The notes beneath the pieces are model-generated. The model was not told the DNA's origin. It saw only the letters and a list, made by a program, of their open reading frames with translations, and did not search any database. Of a stretch of 64,000 nucleotides of DNA, positions 44,884 through 55,099 are shown one piece after another. This stretch comes from Obelidium mucronatum (lineage: Eukaryota > Chytridiomycota > Chytridiomycetes > Chytridiales > Chytriomycetaceae), in the NCBI GenBank assembly GCA_025765595.1, contig JAIVFH010000020.1, forward strand, positions 1 through 64,000, read 5' to 3'. Positions within the stretch are counted from its first letter, which is position 1, and each line of letters starts with the position of its first letter. The translations under genes were made by a program, and so were the position numbers.

Positions 44884-47442
44884 TCAAAGAACTCCACCAA
44901 CCTCATTCCCCCCACTCGGCAACGAATTCTCTATTCTACCACCACCACCCCCACCAGCACCACTGGCAGCCATCTTCAATCCTAAATTATGCCACTCACT
45001 GATCCCCTTCCTTTCCACCAGAATACAATCAACATCCTTCAACCAAACCCATTGTCGATCCTCCTTCCCTCCACCCCCAACTGATTCACAAACCTCAAAA
45101 ACAAGACCACCTTCATGAGATGAGTATTTTTCACTTGCCGCCGCCAACGTAACCGCTTTCGGCTCCCACGTCAAAAACTTGATCGCCAAACCACCTGCAC
45201 CCGGAACAACAGGTTTCACACTCTCAACCCTCTTTCCAACACTCCCATCCACATCCCTCACACTCTTTACTGAATCTACATTCGGTACGTGGCGAACCCG
45301 GATCATGGGCATGAACGATTGGATCGCTGGGTCGTAGTTGTTGGTGCTGTTGGTATTATTGACCACCAATTTATTGTATTCCAGTTCCAAGTCCGTGAAT
45401 GATTGAAGAAGCGTTTTCTTTCTTGTAGTTCGGAGTTCAGGCGGCTCTCTGGCGGCGGGCGGTGCGCTTTCTGAGGCTGGCACAATGGCATCACTGACCA
45501 ATTGGTCATGCCCAGCACTCGAGTCAGGAACTACAGACGGGAAAATACCGTGTGCTTTATCAATAGCTTCCGTTGCTTTTGCAAGGGAATCAGCAAACTG
45601 CAGTGTGAGGGGATGGAAAGATGAATGAATCAAGTTTCGATCTTCCGGTGGAATCACCTGGTGGATAATTTCGGATTAATTCAGTAACCAATTGCAAACC
45701 GAGAGGGAGGGGGGCAAAAGCACTCAACTGCGACTGCACACAACCCTGGAATCAACGGCTTCCGGTCTTGAAGCCTTGATTGCGGGCCTTTCCAATACAC
45801 TTTTTTGTTTATATCGTCTACACGAGACAGCCAATCCAATGTCAGACGCATGGAGGGCCCACCCACACGGTCGTAGGCAAGTCTATAATCCCGCGTATTT
45901 CCGGTTGAATTGGAGTTTACAGTCCAAAGAACCATGTCAATATATTGTCCCACAATTTCCTCAAAAAGCGGTGTATCGCTGCTGGGTGGTTGGGGTGGTG
46001 ATGCGGCAACATCATCTTGGACATCAACATCCGACTCCAAATCGCTGATTTCTTCAACATCATTGACTTTGCTGGTTGCTTTGGTGTTGGTTTCAAGAGC
46101 AATCGTTTCATTCGCAGGTGTTGTCGCGTCTCCAGCGCGGATACGAGATTGGGTTTCCAAAAGAATAGATTCAAGGACTTTTAAATCCAAGTATCCCGTT
46201 TCCACGTTAATCAAAAACTCCATTTCAGCAGCCTGTTGCTGCTGCTGTGACCGTTTTTTGGCACTTGTTGCTTTTTTGCCTCCTTTGGATTTCTTTGCCG
46301 TGTCATCTTGGATTGCAGTATATCCTTTGGTAGTTGCCTGTGTACCAATCACGTGGATATAGGCGGACCAAAGATATTCGATTCCAACTCTAGGCATTCC
46401 AGGACAGGTATCGTTTCCAGATGCAAGAATAAATAAAAGCGCCAAATCTTGTTGAATGCGTATTATAAATTCAGAAGATTTGGGAAACATTGGAAATAGA
46501 GACTGGAGACTCGATTGGATAGGGGGCAGGCTAAACGAGATGTGCTGATCGGGATTATAAAGACACGTTGGCGTTGAAGATGGCGAGGCGAGCATTACTA
46601 AAAGGAAGTGTGGGAGGATTCATTTTCTCAGTTTTTCAACTTGTCGAGGTTCAAGACGCACTTTGTATAATTCCATCCGAATCTCCAGTAACAAGCATAT
46701 TGACGTTCCTTTCTGATTTCGCGGGGTCCACTGAATGCCTTTGATTGACGATGTGTTCCACAATCTTCACCTGGAAAGAGTGGACACAAAGTAAGAAAAA
46801 AAAAACAGAAGCAGTGTTTACGACACCTCTCCTTCCCCTGGTACTCGCGAACCACTGACAATGCAGTGTTGCAGCCACGGATTCCTGCCGACAACGGAAG
46901 CAGCGTAGTGCGACAAGGAGGCGTCTAAGCGAGTCATGAACAGACTCCCCGGCGTAAAGTGCAGCGAGTTGAAGCGCAGCGCATCGGTGGTTGTTCTCTG
47001 TGTTGTTTTGTTTGTCCGAGAAACTCGCAAGAACAACACGCACCCGCTTCTTGGACACGCCCAGGCGCCGCGTCCGCTGCAGCACCAGCTTCGGCAGCGG
47101 CGGCGGGCCGTCGAGCGCCAGAAACAGCGACGCGACGCGCACGCGGCCTTTGCCGCCGAACACGAGGCGGTCGACTTTGCGCAGCGCCGTCGCCACGACG
47201 CCGTCTTCGCTCGGCGCCAACGAGATTGCGCCATCGGCGGCGGCGGCGGCGGCGGCGCGCGCGAACGACGCGCGGTGCAGCAGCCCGTTGAGGTCCACAA
47301 GCACGTGCACGAGCGTGCTCGAAGTCGGCGCGGCGCCCGTCGACGCGGCGCACGCCCGCAGCGCCGCCGACGGGCTGGCGGCGTCGGCAACGGCGTCGGG
47401 AAAGAGACTGCGGATGAGCGGCCACAGCGACTTGACACCCAT
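44884..47442 (-). CDS. divergent XRN/FEN-superfamily 5'-3' exonuclease-like protein
   Basis: Start MGVKSLWPLIRSLFP as in XRN enzymes. Catalytic blocks in order: VLVDLNGLLHRASF (Asp), LFLALDGPPPLPKLVLQRTR (Asp), HCIVSGSRVPGEGEVKIVEH (Glu pair), NMLVTGDSDG (Asp pair), and in the next long exon LALLFILASGNDTCPGMP (Asp). All expected acidic residues are present. The two halves are linked because the GND block lies in the exon starting near 46595; the exact join around 46600-46680 is unclear and probably has a frame break. The C-terminal 260 residues resemble nothing I know and end in a Gly-rich tail. It lacks the usual XRN length, so it is a lineage-specific variant. The first 370 coding bases are extremely GC-rich. 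Confidence 0.72.
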
Positions 47443-47600
47443 TTAATTGCTTAGTTAATAGTTTATTTGTTTGTTTATATTGGATTTATGCAGTCAATGA
47501 AAAGATACAGAAAGATACTGAAGACGATAGAAAGGGATATAGATACAAGCCGGCGTTCAGATGGAACAAGGGCCCTTCAGGGAACACGCAGAATACAGAT

Positions 47601-47646
47601 ACACTCACACACACACTCACACACACTCACACACACTCACACACAT
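47601..47646. repeat. CACACT/CACA microsatellite
   Basis: About 46 bases of ACTCACACAC-type repeats in the 3' region of the cyclin gene. Confidence 0.9.
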
Positions 47647-47670
47647 TCGTTCAACGAATGTCTCTTGTTT

Positions 47671-48456
47671 TTAATGTTCAATGTCCAGCTCGGTGCAGAT
47701 TTGATTCAGAAGTTCAATTGCAGCACGAGACACATTGGTTGAATTCGAGTCTTGGCGGTTCGAACCATGATGGTCATGCACCAAGGCTGCCAACGACGAC
47801 ACCAAAAACTTGAGCTCTGAAGGCAGGGTAATGACATTGTAGTCGATGGCAACGAGAAACTGCGATTAAAAGTAATTAGGTTAACAGGGGGGCACTTAAT
47901 GAAAGGCAGACAACAGGCAATCACCAACCTCGCGCTCCATGTCCTGCAGCTGGGCGACGTCCAGATGCATCTTGCCGCACACCTGCACCCACTCCTTGCT
48001 GCGCACAAGCACGTTGTCTTCGAGCATCTTGAAGGCCAGCATCAGCGACACGGTCAGCAGGCGGAACTCGAGCCCCGGCGTCGCGCCGCCCGCTGCTGCC
48101 AACGTTTTCGCGCGGCTGAAGCGGCGCACGAAAAGCATCGCCGCCAGCAGCGTCAGCAGCGCCTGGCGCGCGCCCCCGCACACGCCCAGCAGCCGCCGCG
48201 AATACAGCAGGAACGGCCGCGCCGCGCTGAGCCCGACGAGCTGCCCAAACCCAAGCATCGCAAGCTGCGCCAGCGCGTCCAGCTGCACATCGGCTGCCGT
48301 CGCCGCTGTTCGCAACAAGGCGTTGTTGCGCTGTGTCTGGGGAACATTCTCTGGCGCTGAAACAGCTACTGTCCGCTTGCCCGTCGGGTGCTGGTGTTGG
48401 TGTTGGTATTGGGTTTCGTAGTGGTAGTGGTTCTGTGGTGTGATCGCTGCCGGCAT
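47671..48456 (-). CDS. cyclin-box protein (PHO80/Pcl-like)
   Basis: Two exons. The N-terminus is His/Gln-rich (HYHYETQYQHQHQH). The cyclin box shows FRLLTVSLMLAFKMLEDNVL, SKEWVQVCGKMHLDVAQLQD and MERE joined across the intron to FLVAIDYNVITLPSELKFLV. This agrees with the Pcl/Pho80 pattern (leucine-rich helix, KFLEDN-like, MEREFL). Such cyclins activate a Pho85-type kinase in nutrient, cell-cycle or morphogenesis control. The helix-rich Ala/Leu part before the box comes from GC-rich DNA. The C-terminus ends LNQICTELDIEH. No frame break is seen. Confidence 0.85.
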
Positions 48457-48753
48457 AGTGTGTGGTGGTTCCTTGGGTTCAACGAAAGTGTGTGGTGTGT
48501 GTCTGTGGGAGAAAAAAAAACAAAAAGCGTGAAGATGATTGCCCAATTTTCTGTTCGAACATGAAATTTTTTTCCAAAAGATAACAGCCAAACAAACCTT
48601 GTCAGACAGAATCATCTGAATCACGTTTTTTTTGGTTTTTTGTTTTGATTTAATCAACACGCACCTGCTCCACATTTTTCTATTTGCGTCTCGAGTATTT
48701 ACGGGAATAAACAATAGAATGGGAACAATGGGGGGCAAAGAGACCAAATAAAT

Positions 48754-50332
48754 ATGTCCAACGTTACTGCCCTAACCCACATAGTGGAAGCAATGGCTAT
48801 AGTGTCTGCCATCCAACTGTTTGCAACACTATGTTTCATAATAATCATCGAACCGCCTTTCAGAGGAGCAAACGCGATATGGAAAACCTTCAAACGTCCT
48901 GTCAATATTGCCATTCTTGTTGGTGGACTCAGTTTATTTGGATATTATGCCAGTATGAGTTCGTCGTTACGTCTTTATGGAGCTATTCAAGGAACTCATA
49001 TGGACAGCGTAACCATATTTTTCTTGGCAACCGCAGAACTCGCATACCTTCATTACAGTTAGGTTTTAAATCCTTTTTGGTGATCTTTTATTGACGAACA
49101 ACAAAATTACAGCTTGGAGCAGGTCCAAGAGCATTGTTGAAATGACATTCCCGCGATACACACAAACACTCACTATCGCCCTCCAGCTTTCCCCTCTCCT
49201 ACTTTACACTCAAGCTATTCTTACCGCTCTTTCGTCAGAACAAGTCATATCCGCCGATTTATCAATAACACTATGCACACTCTATATTTGCCTCGTCGGG
49301 CTAGCAATCATACTGTTTGACACAATCATGATCCTTTCATTCCTCAAATTCCTTCGCAAAACCCAAATCGTGGGCTCCTTGCAGCAATCTTTTTCCGGCA
49401 ATAATATCAACTACAGTACATCTCGAAACAGTCTCACAATGTCCACGTCCACCAAAACCAATCAAAACTCAACCTCAATACCCGCAACAGCAACAACAAC
49501 GACTGCAGCAGCAGCAGCACCAGCACCCGCAACCACACACCACGATCCCCAATTCAAACTAATCTGCCGCTACGGAATCGCAAGCACGTCCACATGCCTC
49601 CTCACTGATATTCTATACGGCCTGACCCTCCTCTTCCCACCACCGCTGCCACCCACACAAGACCCCAAAGCTTCACCAAAAGAATCAGAAACAGGACAAA
49701 CAACATCAATAACAGCGTCATCATCAGCAACATCAATGTCAATAAATATGATCCTCACAGTCATTGTCGCGTGTTTCTTGAACCTGGTTTTCACGATTCT
49801 CTTGGCAATGAAGCTTGCAATACATGTTCAAGAAATGCGACGGAAACGCGCTTCCGAGTCTCAGTTGGAGAAAACGTTGGGGAGGGACCAGTTGGCCTTG
49901 ATTCGGCGCGGAAGTATGGCTAAAAATGGGTATGGTGGTGGTGGTGGTGGTGGAAACAGTAGTGTTAGGAGAGTCAGTGATGAATTTTCGATTGGGAATC
50001 CTGTAGGCGGCGGCGGTGGTGGCGGTGGTGGTGGCGGTGGTGGGAGTGGAATCGGTGGTTTAAGTACGGGACAGGTACCATCTGATGTACCACCGGCACA
50101 GCATTTGTCTGGGAGCCGAGCAAGTCATCGCAGTTTGGCGAATTTAGCTAGGCGTCAGAGTATGGTATTTAATAGTCAAAGAGATTTGACGGTTGGACAT
50201 TATAATATGATGCCAAGGCCGCAGAGTATGGTGTTTCCAAGTGTTCAGCGAGATCTTGCGTTGCATAACATGTCGGATCATGCGTTGCCGATGCCTCGAT
50301 TGAATCTTGTCAAGGGGGAATTCACTCAATAA
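48754..50332 (+). CDS. seven-transmembrane receptor-like protein
   Basis: Two exons joined near 49060/49112 (LAYLHYS to WSRSKSIVEMT). Seven hydrophobic segments are visible: AMAIVSAIQLFATLCFIIII, NIAILVGGLSLFGYYASM, SVTIFFLATAELAYL, LTIALQLSPLLLYTQAIL, LCTLYICLVGLAIILFDTIM, IASTSTCLLTDILYGLTLLF and MILTVIVACFLNLVFTILLA. The N-terminus is short with a glycosylation site (NVT). The loop between helices 5 and 6 is long and low in complexity, and the tail is long with poly-Gly and a repeated QSMVF...QRDL motif (SMVFNSQRDL, SMVFPSVQRDL). This is GPCR-like architecture without motifs of a known class. No ligand or partner can be named. Confidence 0.65.
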
Positions 50333-50485
50333 ACTGGTAGACATTGAATGTAGAGATGATGTTTTTTTTAATTGCCAAAGTTTCAACATGTCTGGTTTCA
50401 CACGGATACCATTCCAAAAGATTCAAAACCGGAAAAAAAAATCCGACATTATATAGCATTTGTGTTCAATGTCCTTTATTTTGGA

Positions 50486-51870
50486 TCACTTGACTTCAAC
50501 GGGAAACGATCCCTTCTCGGCGCTTTCCCACAACGCGTCCAACACACGGTGAATTACAATAGACTCTTCCGCCCACTCCTTCCAATCCTTGGTTCCCTCA
50601 ACGCAAGAAACCAAATCCTGAATCATCAACACTTCCTCAACAACCCCATTCATTTGAACGCTCTTTTCTTCCCACACACCAGCTTGAGTACTGATCTTGT
50701 ACGTATCCTGCTGCGGACCCACAAACGAATCAATATCCTTCATGTTGATCAACCCTTTCCACGGCACAAATGTGTCATCAAGTGCAAGGATCGCTTTCGT
50801 ACCGCTAACGTGTGTAAGTTGCGTGTCGGCTTGTGCGAAAGAAGCATCGAATAGGGCGACACGGTTCTGGGAGAAATGGAGTTGTCCAATAAAGTGCGTG
50901 GCTGCGCCCGTTTCGGGGTGCCTTTTGACGATGGTTCCAATCACTTTTTCTGGGACTTCGTATCCGTACACGTGGAGACCAAATCGTACAGTGTACCAGC
51001 CCATATCACCTGTTCAAAATAAAAAAGACGGAAGATTAAGCAAGCGTTTTTTTTTGTTGATACGGAAAGAATGCCGTTGTTTAAATTTGATTGTACCCAC
51101 CCAAGACTCCAGTGCGTTCCATGGCAGGTTGGTGTCGGATGGCGTCGGCAGCCATTCCTCTAGCGTCACACGAGAACTGACTGAACACGCTCGTCACGTC
51201 TCCCAGGTCGCCTGCAACAACCATATCGCGAATCAACTTGTTTCGTGGATGGTGTTTGAAAAAGGTTCCATCGAGAAAGACGACATTGTTTGCTTTGCAG
51301 GCTTCGACGATTTCAATGACATCGGCGGTGTATGGTGCGACTGGCTTTTCGCATAAAATGTGCTTTTTTGCCTGGGAAGAGTGTGTGCAGGTATGATGCG
51401 TATGTTTAGAGAGTGATTCAATAATTGGATGTTCGAAACACGCACCGCTGCTGCCTTCAGGGCCCATTCCTTGTGCAATCCAGAAGGAAGAGCAATATAA
51501 ACAGCTTCAATCTATTATAGCAGAGGTCAAGGGTTTAGTCTTCAGAGAGCCGCAATTTCGATCATATCCAAATCACCTCTGGATCATCCAAAACACCCTG
51601 ATAAGTTCCATACGCTTTGGTAATCGCAAACTTTGCCGCAAACGCATCCGCCGATCCTTGCGATCTGGATCCAACGGCAAGCACTGTATGTCCAGCACGA
51701 CGAATGCCAACAGTCAGCACCTTGCCAGCAATTCCACCTGTTCCCAAGACACCGAATTTCATGCTTCTTGTATTGTTTTTTGTAGTGACGGTAGTTTTTA
51801 CGATGGTGGTTGTCTTCGTGTTTCCAGAGACAACTGTGGTTGTTTTTGTGATTGTTTTGGTTTCGATCAT
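50486..51870 (-). CDS. Gfo/Idh/MocA-family oxidoreductase with Thr-rich N-terminus
   Basis: An NAD(P)-dependent sugar- or cyclitol-type dehydrogenase. The first 35 residues are Thr-rich (ETKTITKTTTVVSGNTKT) and precede the usual start of the family at MKFGVLGTGGIAGKVLTVG (Rossmann GxGxxA). Later come LPSGLHKEWALKAAA, KKHILCEKPVAPY (catalytic EKP lysine), FLDGTFFKHHPRNKLIRDM and the C-terminal domain (GWYTVRFGLHVYG, TKAILALDDTFVPWKG). The gene is divergent from the dioxygenase at 52332, with 461 bases between the starts, and both carry a Thr-rich N-terminal extension. A GTGCCACCC word lies 25 bases upstream. The substrate is unknown. Confidence 0.87.
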
Positions 51871-51894
51871 TTTTCTTCTTTTTTACTTTGTTTT

Positions 51895-51903
51895 GGGTGG
51901 CAC
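51895..51903 (-). promoter_or_regulatory. shared promoter word GTGCCACCC (dehydrogenase)
   Basis: AGTGCCACCCAAAAC on the minus strand, 25 bases upstream of the Gfo/Idh start codon. The same nine bases occur upstream of both dioxygenase genes. Confidence 0.5.
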
Positions 51904-52247
51904 TTCATTTCTATTATCAAAAAAAAGTTGCAACGAACCCTCATCCAGCCTCACATCCGGAACGGCTTCCGGGTTTCAAACCCTACCGTGACTGATTATT
52001 ATGATGTCAATGTAGTGCATCCCACACGGTTGTTGAGAGACAGCGGAGAGGCTTCCGATGTTTTTTTTGTCAACATCCCACGTTTTTCATTTACAGCTTT
52101 GTCAGCAATCGTTATTTGACTGCCAATTCAAAAAAAAAAAAAAGATTATGGAAAGTTATGGAATAATAAATAATCCTTTCTCAATTTACTTTTCGTGATT
52201 CTCATGTCATTTTCTTTTATAACGGTCTTGGGTTGTTAACAGTTTTT

Positions 52248-52256
52248 GTGCCACCC
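52248..52256 (+). promoter_or_regulatory. shared promoter word GTGCCACCC (dioxygenase 1)
   Basis: TTTTTGTGCCACCCAAAG, 76 bases upstream of the start codon at 52332. Confidence 0.55.
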
Positions 52257-52331
52257 AAAGCAGCAAAATTCCAATTTGAGTGCCGAAGCTCTCCCACCAC
52301 AAAAAAAAATTACAAAAAAACTTCGCTACAA

Positions 52332-53466
52332 ATGACTGTTTCTCCAACAATGTGGACCAAGAGTACCAAAACAACAACTGTGACTACAACTGCCGAGGGA
52401 GGACCCAAGGTTGTCAAGACAACCACCGTCACCGAGTACAAGCCAGTGCAGCCCGAGCGCTCCATCAAGCAACGGCTCGATGAAGACGGATACGTCATTA
52501 TTGACGGTATGGTCTCTGATGAAGAGCTGGTTACTTTGCGAGCTGCTGCTGATCGAGCTGTTGCCAAGGCCAGGAATGACGAGTGGAAGCTTCGCAGAGT
52601 AAGTTTAATGTTCTCGCCTGAGTGTCTCATTTCATGTCATCTAAACATGTATATAAAAACCAAAAAACCAAACAACTAGGTCGTCGGTGTTCAGTTCCCA
52701 CCTTGGGGAGACACTGCTGAAGACGTGTGGGGAGTCCAGCACATCATGCACCCAGACATGCAAGAGCCAGCCTTTGCCAAGTGGTACGGCTGCGACAAGC
52801 TCCTCGACGCTGTTTGTGAGATTTTGGATTCAAAAGAAGAAGAGCTTCAACTCGGTGAGACACCCGAATGGGGGGTTTTTTTTTGATTGAAGACCCACCC
52901 TGCTAAATATAACCATATCCCCCCCAGAACTCTTCAACATGCTCATCAACCCAGAACACAAGGACTTTGCACTGGAATGGCACAGAGACGACGTCAAGCC
53001 AAATGTGGAAGCCGAGGAAGAGATCGAACGTCTCTCCATCCCACACTACGGCACACAATGGAACACTGCTCTCTACGATGACGCATGTCTCTACATTATC
53101 CCCAAATCTCACAACCGGATCCGAACCCCTGAAGAACGTAACATCAACATCAACGACCCATTGTGCATGAACATGCCTGGTGCCATTGCTGTTGAGCTCA
53201 AGGCGGGTCAAACCGTGTTCTACAACAACAACATCATGCATCGTGCTGTTTACGACAAATCCAAGAAGCGTGCTACTCTCCATGGATGCATGGGAACTGT
53301 GCTTGGTGGTCCCCACCGTGCCCGCAACATCCTCCAACACGGAGTTGCGTGGATGCGTGAAGAACGATTCAAACAAACGCTTCCTCCAAGATTGTACCCA
53401 CTGTACGATAACCTGATTTCCCTTGCCAACCAGAATGAAGGAAAGGACCTTGGATTCTCGCAGTGA
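52332..53466 (+). CDS. phytanoyl-CoA dioxygenase (PhyH) family oxygenase 1, Thr-rich N-terminus
   Basis: A non-haem Fe(II)/2-oxoglutarate oxygenase in three exons. The N-terminal 35 residues (WTKSTKTTTVTTTAEGGPKV, then TTTVTEYKP) are a Thr-rich module absent from paralogue 2 but present at the C-terminus of nucleoredoxin 1. The catalytic part starts RSIKQRLDEDGYVIIDGMVS. Iron ligands are in LEWHRDDVKPN (His-x-Asp) and NNIMHRAVYD (His), with KKRATLHGCMG providing the 2-oxoglutarate Arg. The chain ends NEGKDLGFSQ. The reading frame is clean. The substrate is unknown: PhyH enzymes hydroxylate acyl-CoAs and many small molecules. The pairing with a Gfo/Idh dehydrogenase suggests a hydroxylation-oxidation route. 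Confidence 0.87.
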
Positions 53467-54011
53467 AGGTTTAAGTAAACTAAGGAAGATGGTTTGATTA
53501 TCGATCGTTTTACTTTGTGTGTATGTGTCTGTGTAAAATGGTTAAATAAAGTGGTAAACAGTATATACTGTTCAGATATGAGTTCAATACACTGTATGAG
53601 TTCAATTCTACTGATGATGTGGTATCACTATTTGTGACGAATTAGTCATTCGTCTGTACAGGACACTCATATTCTCTAAACCCTGATCGTGAATTTTTCG
53701 GATTACTCATGTCGCCTGCGAGTCTTTTTTCCATCCCTTACTACTGCAGATGAAGAAAGTATGGCTCGTTTTGATAGTTTGGCCTCCCACCATGCAATGC
53801 AACAGGTTCAGACAGGCAATTGCCTCGTTTTGGGTTTAAGGCGGAAATGGGCGGAAACGCTTCCGGGTGGAACCCTCGGTCGTAAGCCAACACTCATTTT
53901 AGTAGAAAATTTTCGTCATTTCACGGCTTTGTGCCACCCACCCTCCTATAAAGCCAACGCCCAAAAAACTACTCATCGTTCCTTCGAAAACGAACAAGCA
54001 AAAACATAAAC
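53467..54011. other. intergenic region between dioxygenase paralogues
   Basis: 3' end of paralogue 1 with AATAAA-type signal near 53545, an ATGAGTTCAAT direct repeat (53578, 53597), then the promoter of paralogue 2 with GCTTCCGGGT, GTGCCACCC and TATAAA (53947). The short open frame at 53689-54009 has no family features and overlaps the promoter elements. Confidence 0.5.
53931..53939 (+). promoter_or_regulatory. shared promoter word GTGCCACCC (dioxygenase 2)
   Basis: GGCTTTGTGCCACCCACC, 73 bases upstream of the start codon at 54012, almost the same distance as in paralogue 1; a TATAAA follows at 53947. Confidence 0.55.
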
Positions 54012-54997
54012 ATGACTGTGGAACGAACAATCAAGCAACGCCTCGATGAAGATGGCTACGTTGTCATCGACGGAATGGTTTCCGATCAAGAATTAGTCGC
54101 CCTTCGTGCTGCTGCTGACCGAGCTGTAGGCCAAAGCCAGAAACGATGAGTGGAAATTGCGTCGGGTAAGAATCAACAAAAAAAGCTTGTTTGACGGCTC
54201 TCCCTGACTGTCCATTACCAAATAGGTTGTAGGAGTCCAGTTTCCACCATGGAATGAAACCTGCATGAGGACGTGTGGGGAGTCCAGCACATTATGCATC
54301 CCAGATCTCCAAGAGCCTGAATTCGCTAAATGGTACGGCTGTGACAAGCTGCTGGATGTTGTTTGTGAAATTTTGGATTCGAAAGAACATGAGCTTCAGC
54401 TTGGTGAGGAACTATTCAAATGATGACCATTACAACTCACATCTAAAACCAAAATTAGAACTCTTCAACATGCTCATTAACCCTGCTCATAAAGATTTCG
54501 CTCTTGAATGGCACAGGGATGATGTCAAGCCTGAGGTGGAAGCCGAGGAAGAGATCGAGCGCTTGGCTATTCCACACTATGGTACACAATGGAACACTGC
54601 TCTCTATGATGATGCATGTCTCTACATTATCCCGAAATCGCACAACCGGATCCGAACCCCTGAAGAACGTGACATCAACATCAACGACCCCTTGTGCATG
54701 AACATGCCTGGTGCCATTGCTGTTGAGCTCAAGGCGGGCCAAACCGTGTTCTACAACAACAACATCATGCATCGCGCTGTTTACGACAAATCCAAGAAGC
54801 GTGCTACTCTCCATGGATGCATGGGAACTGTGCTTGGTGGTCCCCACCGTGCCCGCAATATCCTCCAGCACGGAGTTGCGTGGATGCGTGAAGAGCGTTT
54901 CAAACACACGCTTCCTCCAAGATTGTACCCATTGTACGATAACCTGATTTCCCTTGCGAACCAGAATGAAGGAAAGGAACTCGGATTTTCCCAATAA
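54012..54997 (+). CDS. phytanoyl-CoA dioxygenase (PhyH) family oxygenase 2
   Basis: A tandem paralogue of the gene at 52332 without the Thr-rich extension (start MTVERTIKQRLDEDGYVVID). The iron site is the same (LEWHRDDVKPE, NNIMHRAVYD). The last exon from about 54590 is nearly identical in DNA to 53060-53460, including third positions, whereas exons 1 and 2 differ much more; recent gene conversion is likely. Frame breaks near 54127 (extra G), 54262 (one base missing) and 54303 (extra C) interrupt exons 1 and 2. If real, they would inactivate the gene; if assembly errors, it is functional. It ends 102 bases from the convergent DnaJ gene. Confidence 0.82.
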
Positions 54998-55099
54998 ATA
55001 TATAACATATCTACACAGTTAAATATGCGGAACAACTCTTTATTCCAAGAATGCACTAAACACAGTGAAAATAATGCGACTCTACATTTCCTTTATCCC

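Larger units (their letters stand above)
51871..52331. promoter_or_regulatory. divergent promoter region, dehydrogenase and dioxygenase
   Basis: 461 bases without coding signal between two start codons. It contains GTGCCACCC on each side (51895-51903 minus, 52248-52256 plus) and a CGGAACGGCTTCCGG palindrome near 51957-51971, whose GCTTCCGGGT half also occurs upstream of the second dioxygenase (near 53860). Confidence 0.5.

Noticed and set aside
46818..47454. Several long overlapping open frames on both strands
   Set aside because: GC-rich DNA lacks stop codons; only the frame starting MGVKSLW has family motifs.
53689..54009. Open frame of 106 codons upstream of dioxygenase 2
   Set aside because: It overlaps the promoter words and TATA box, has no family features and ends at the real start region.
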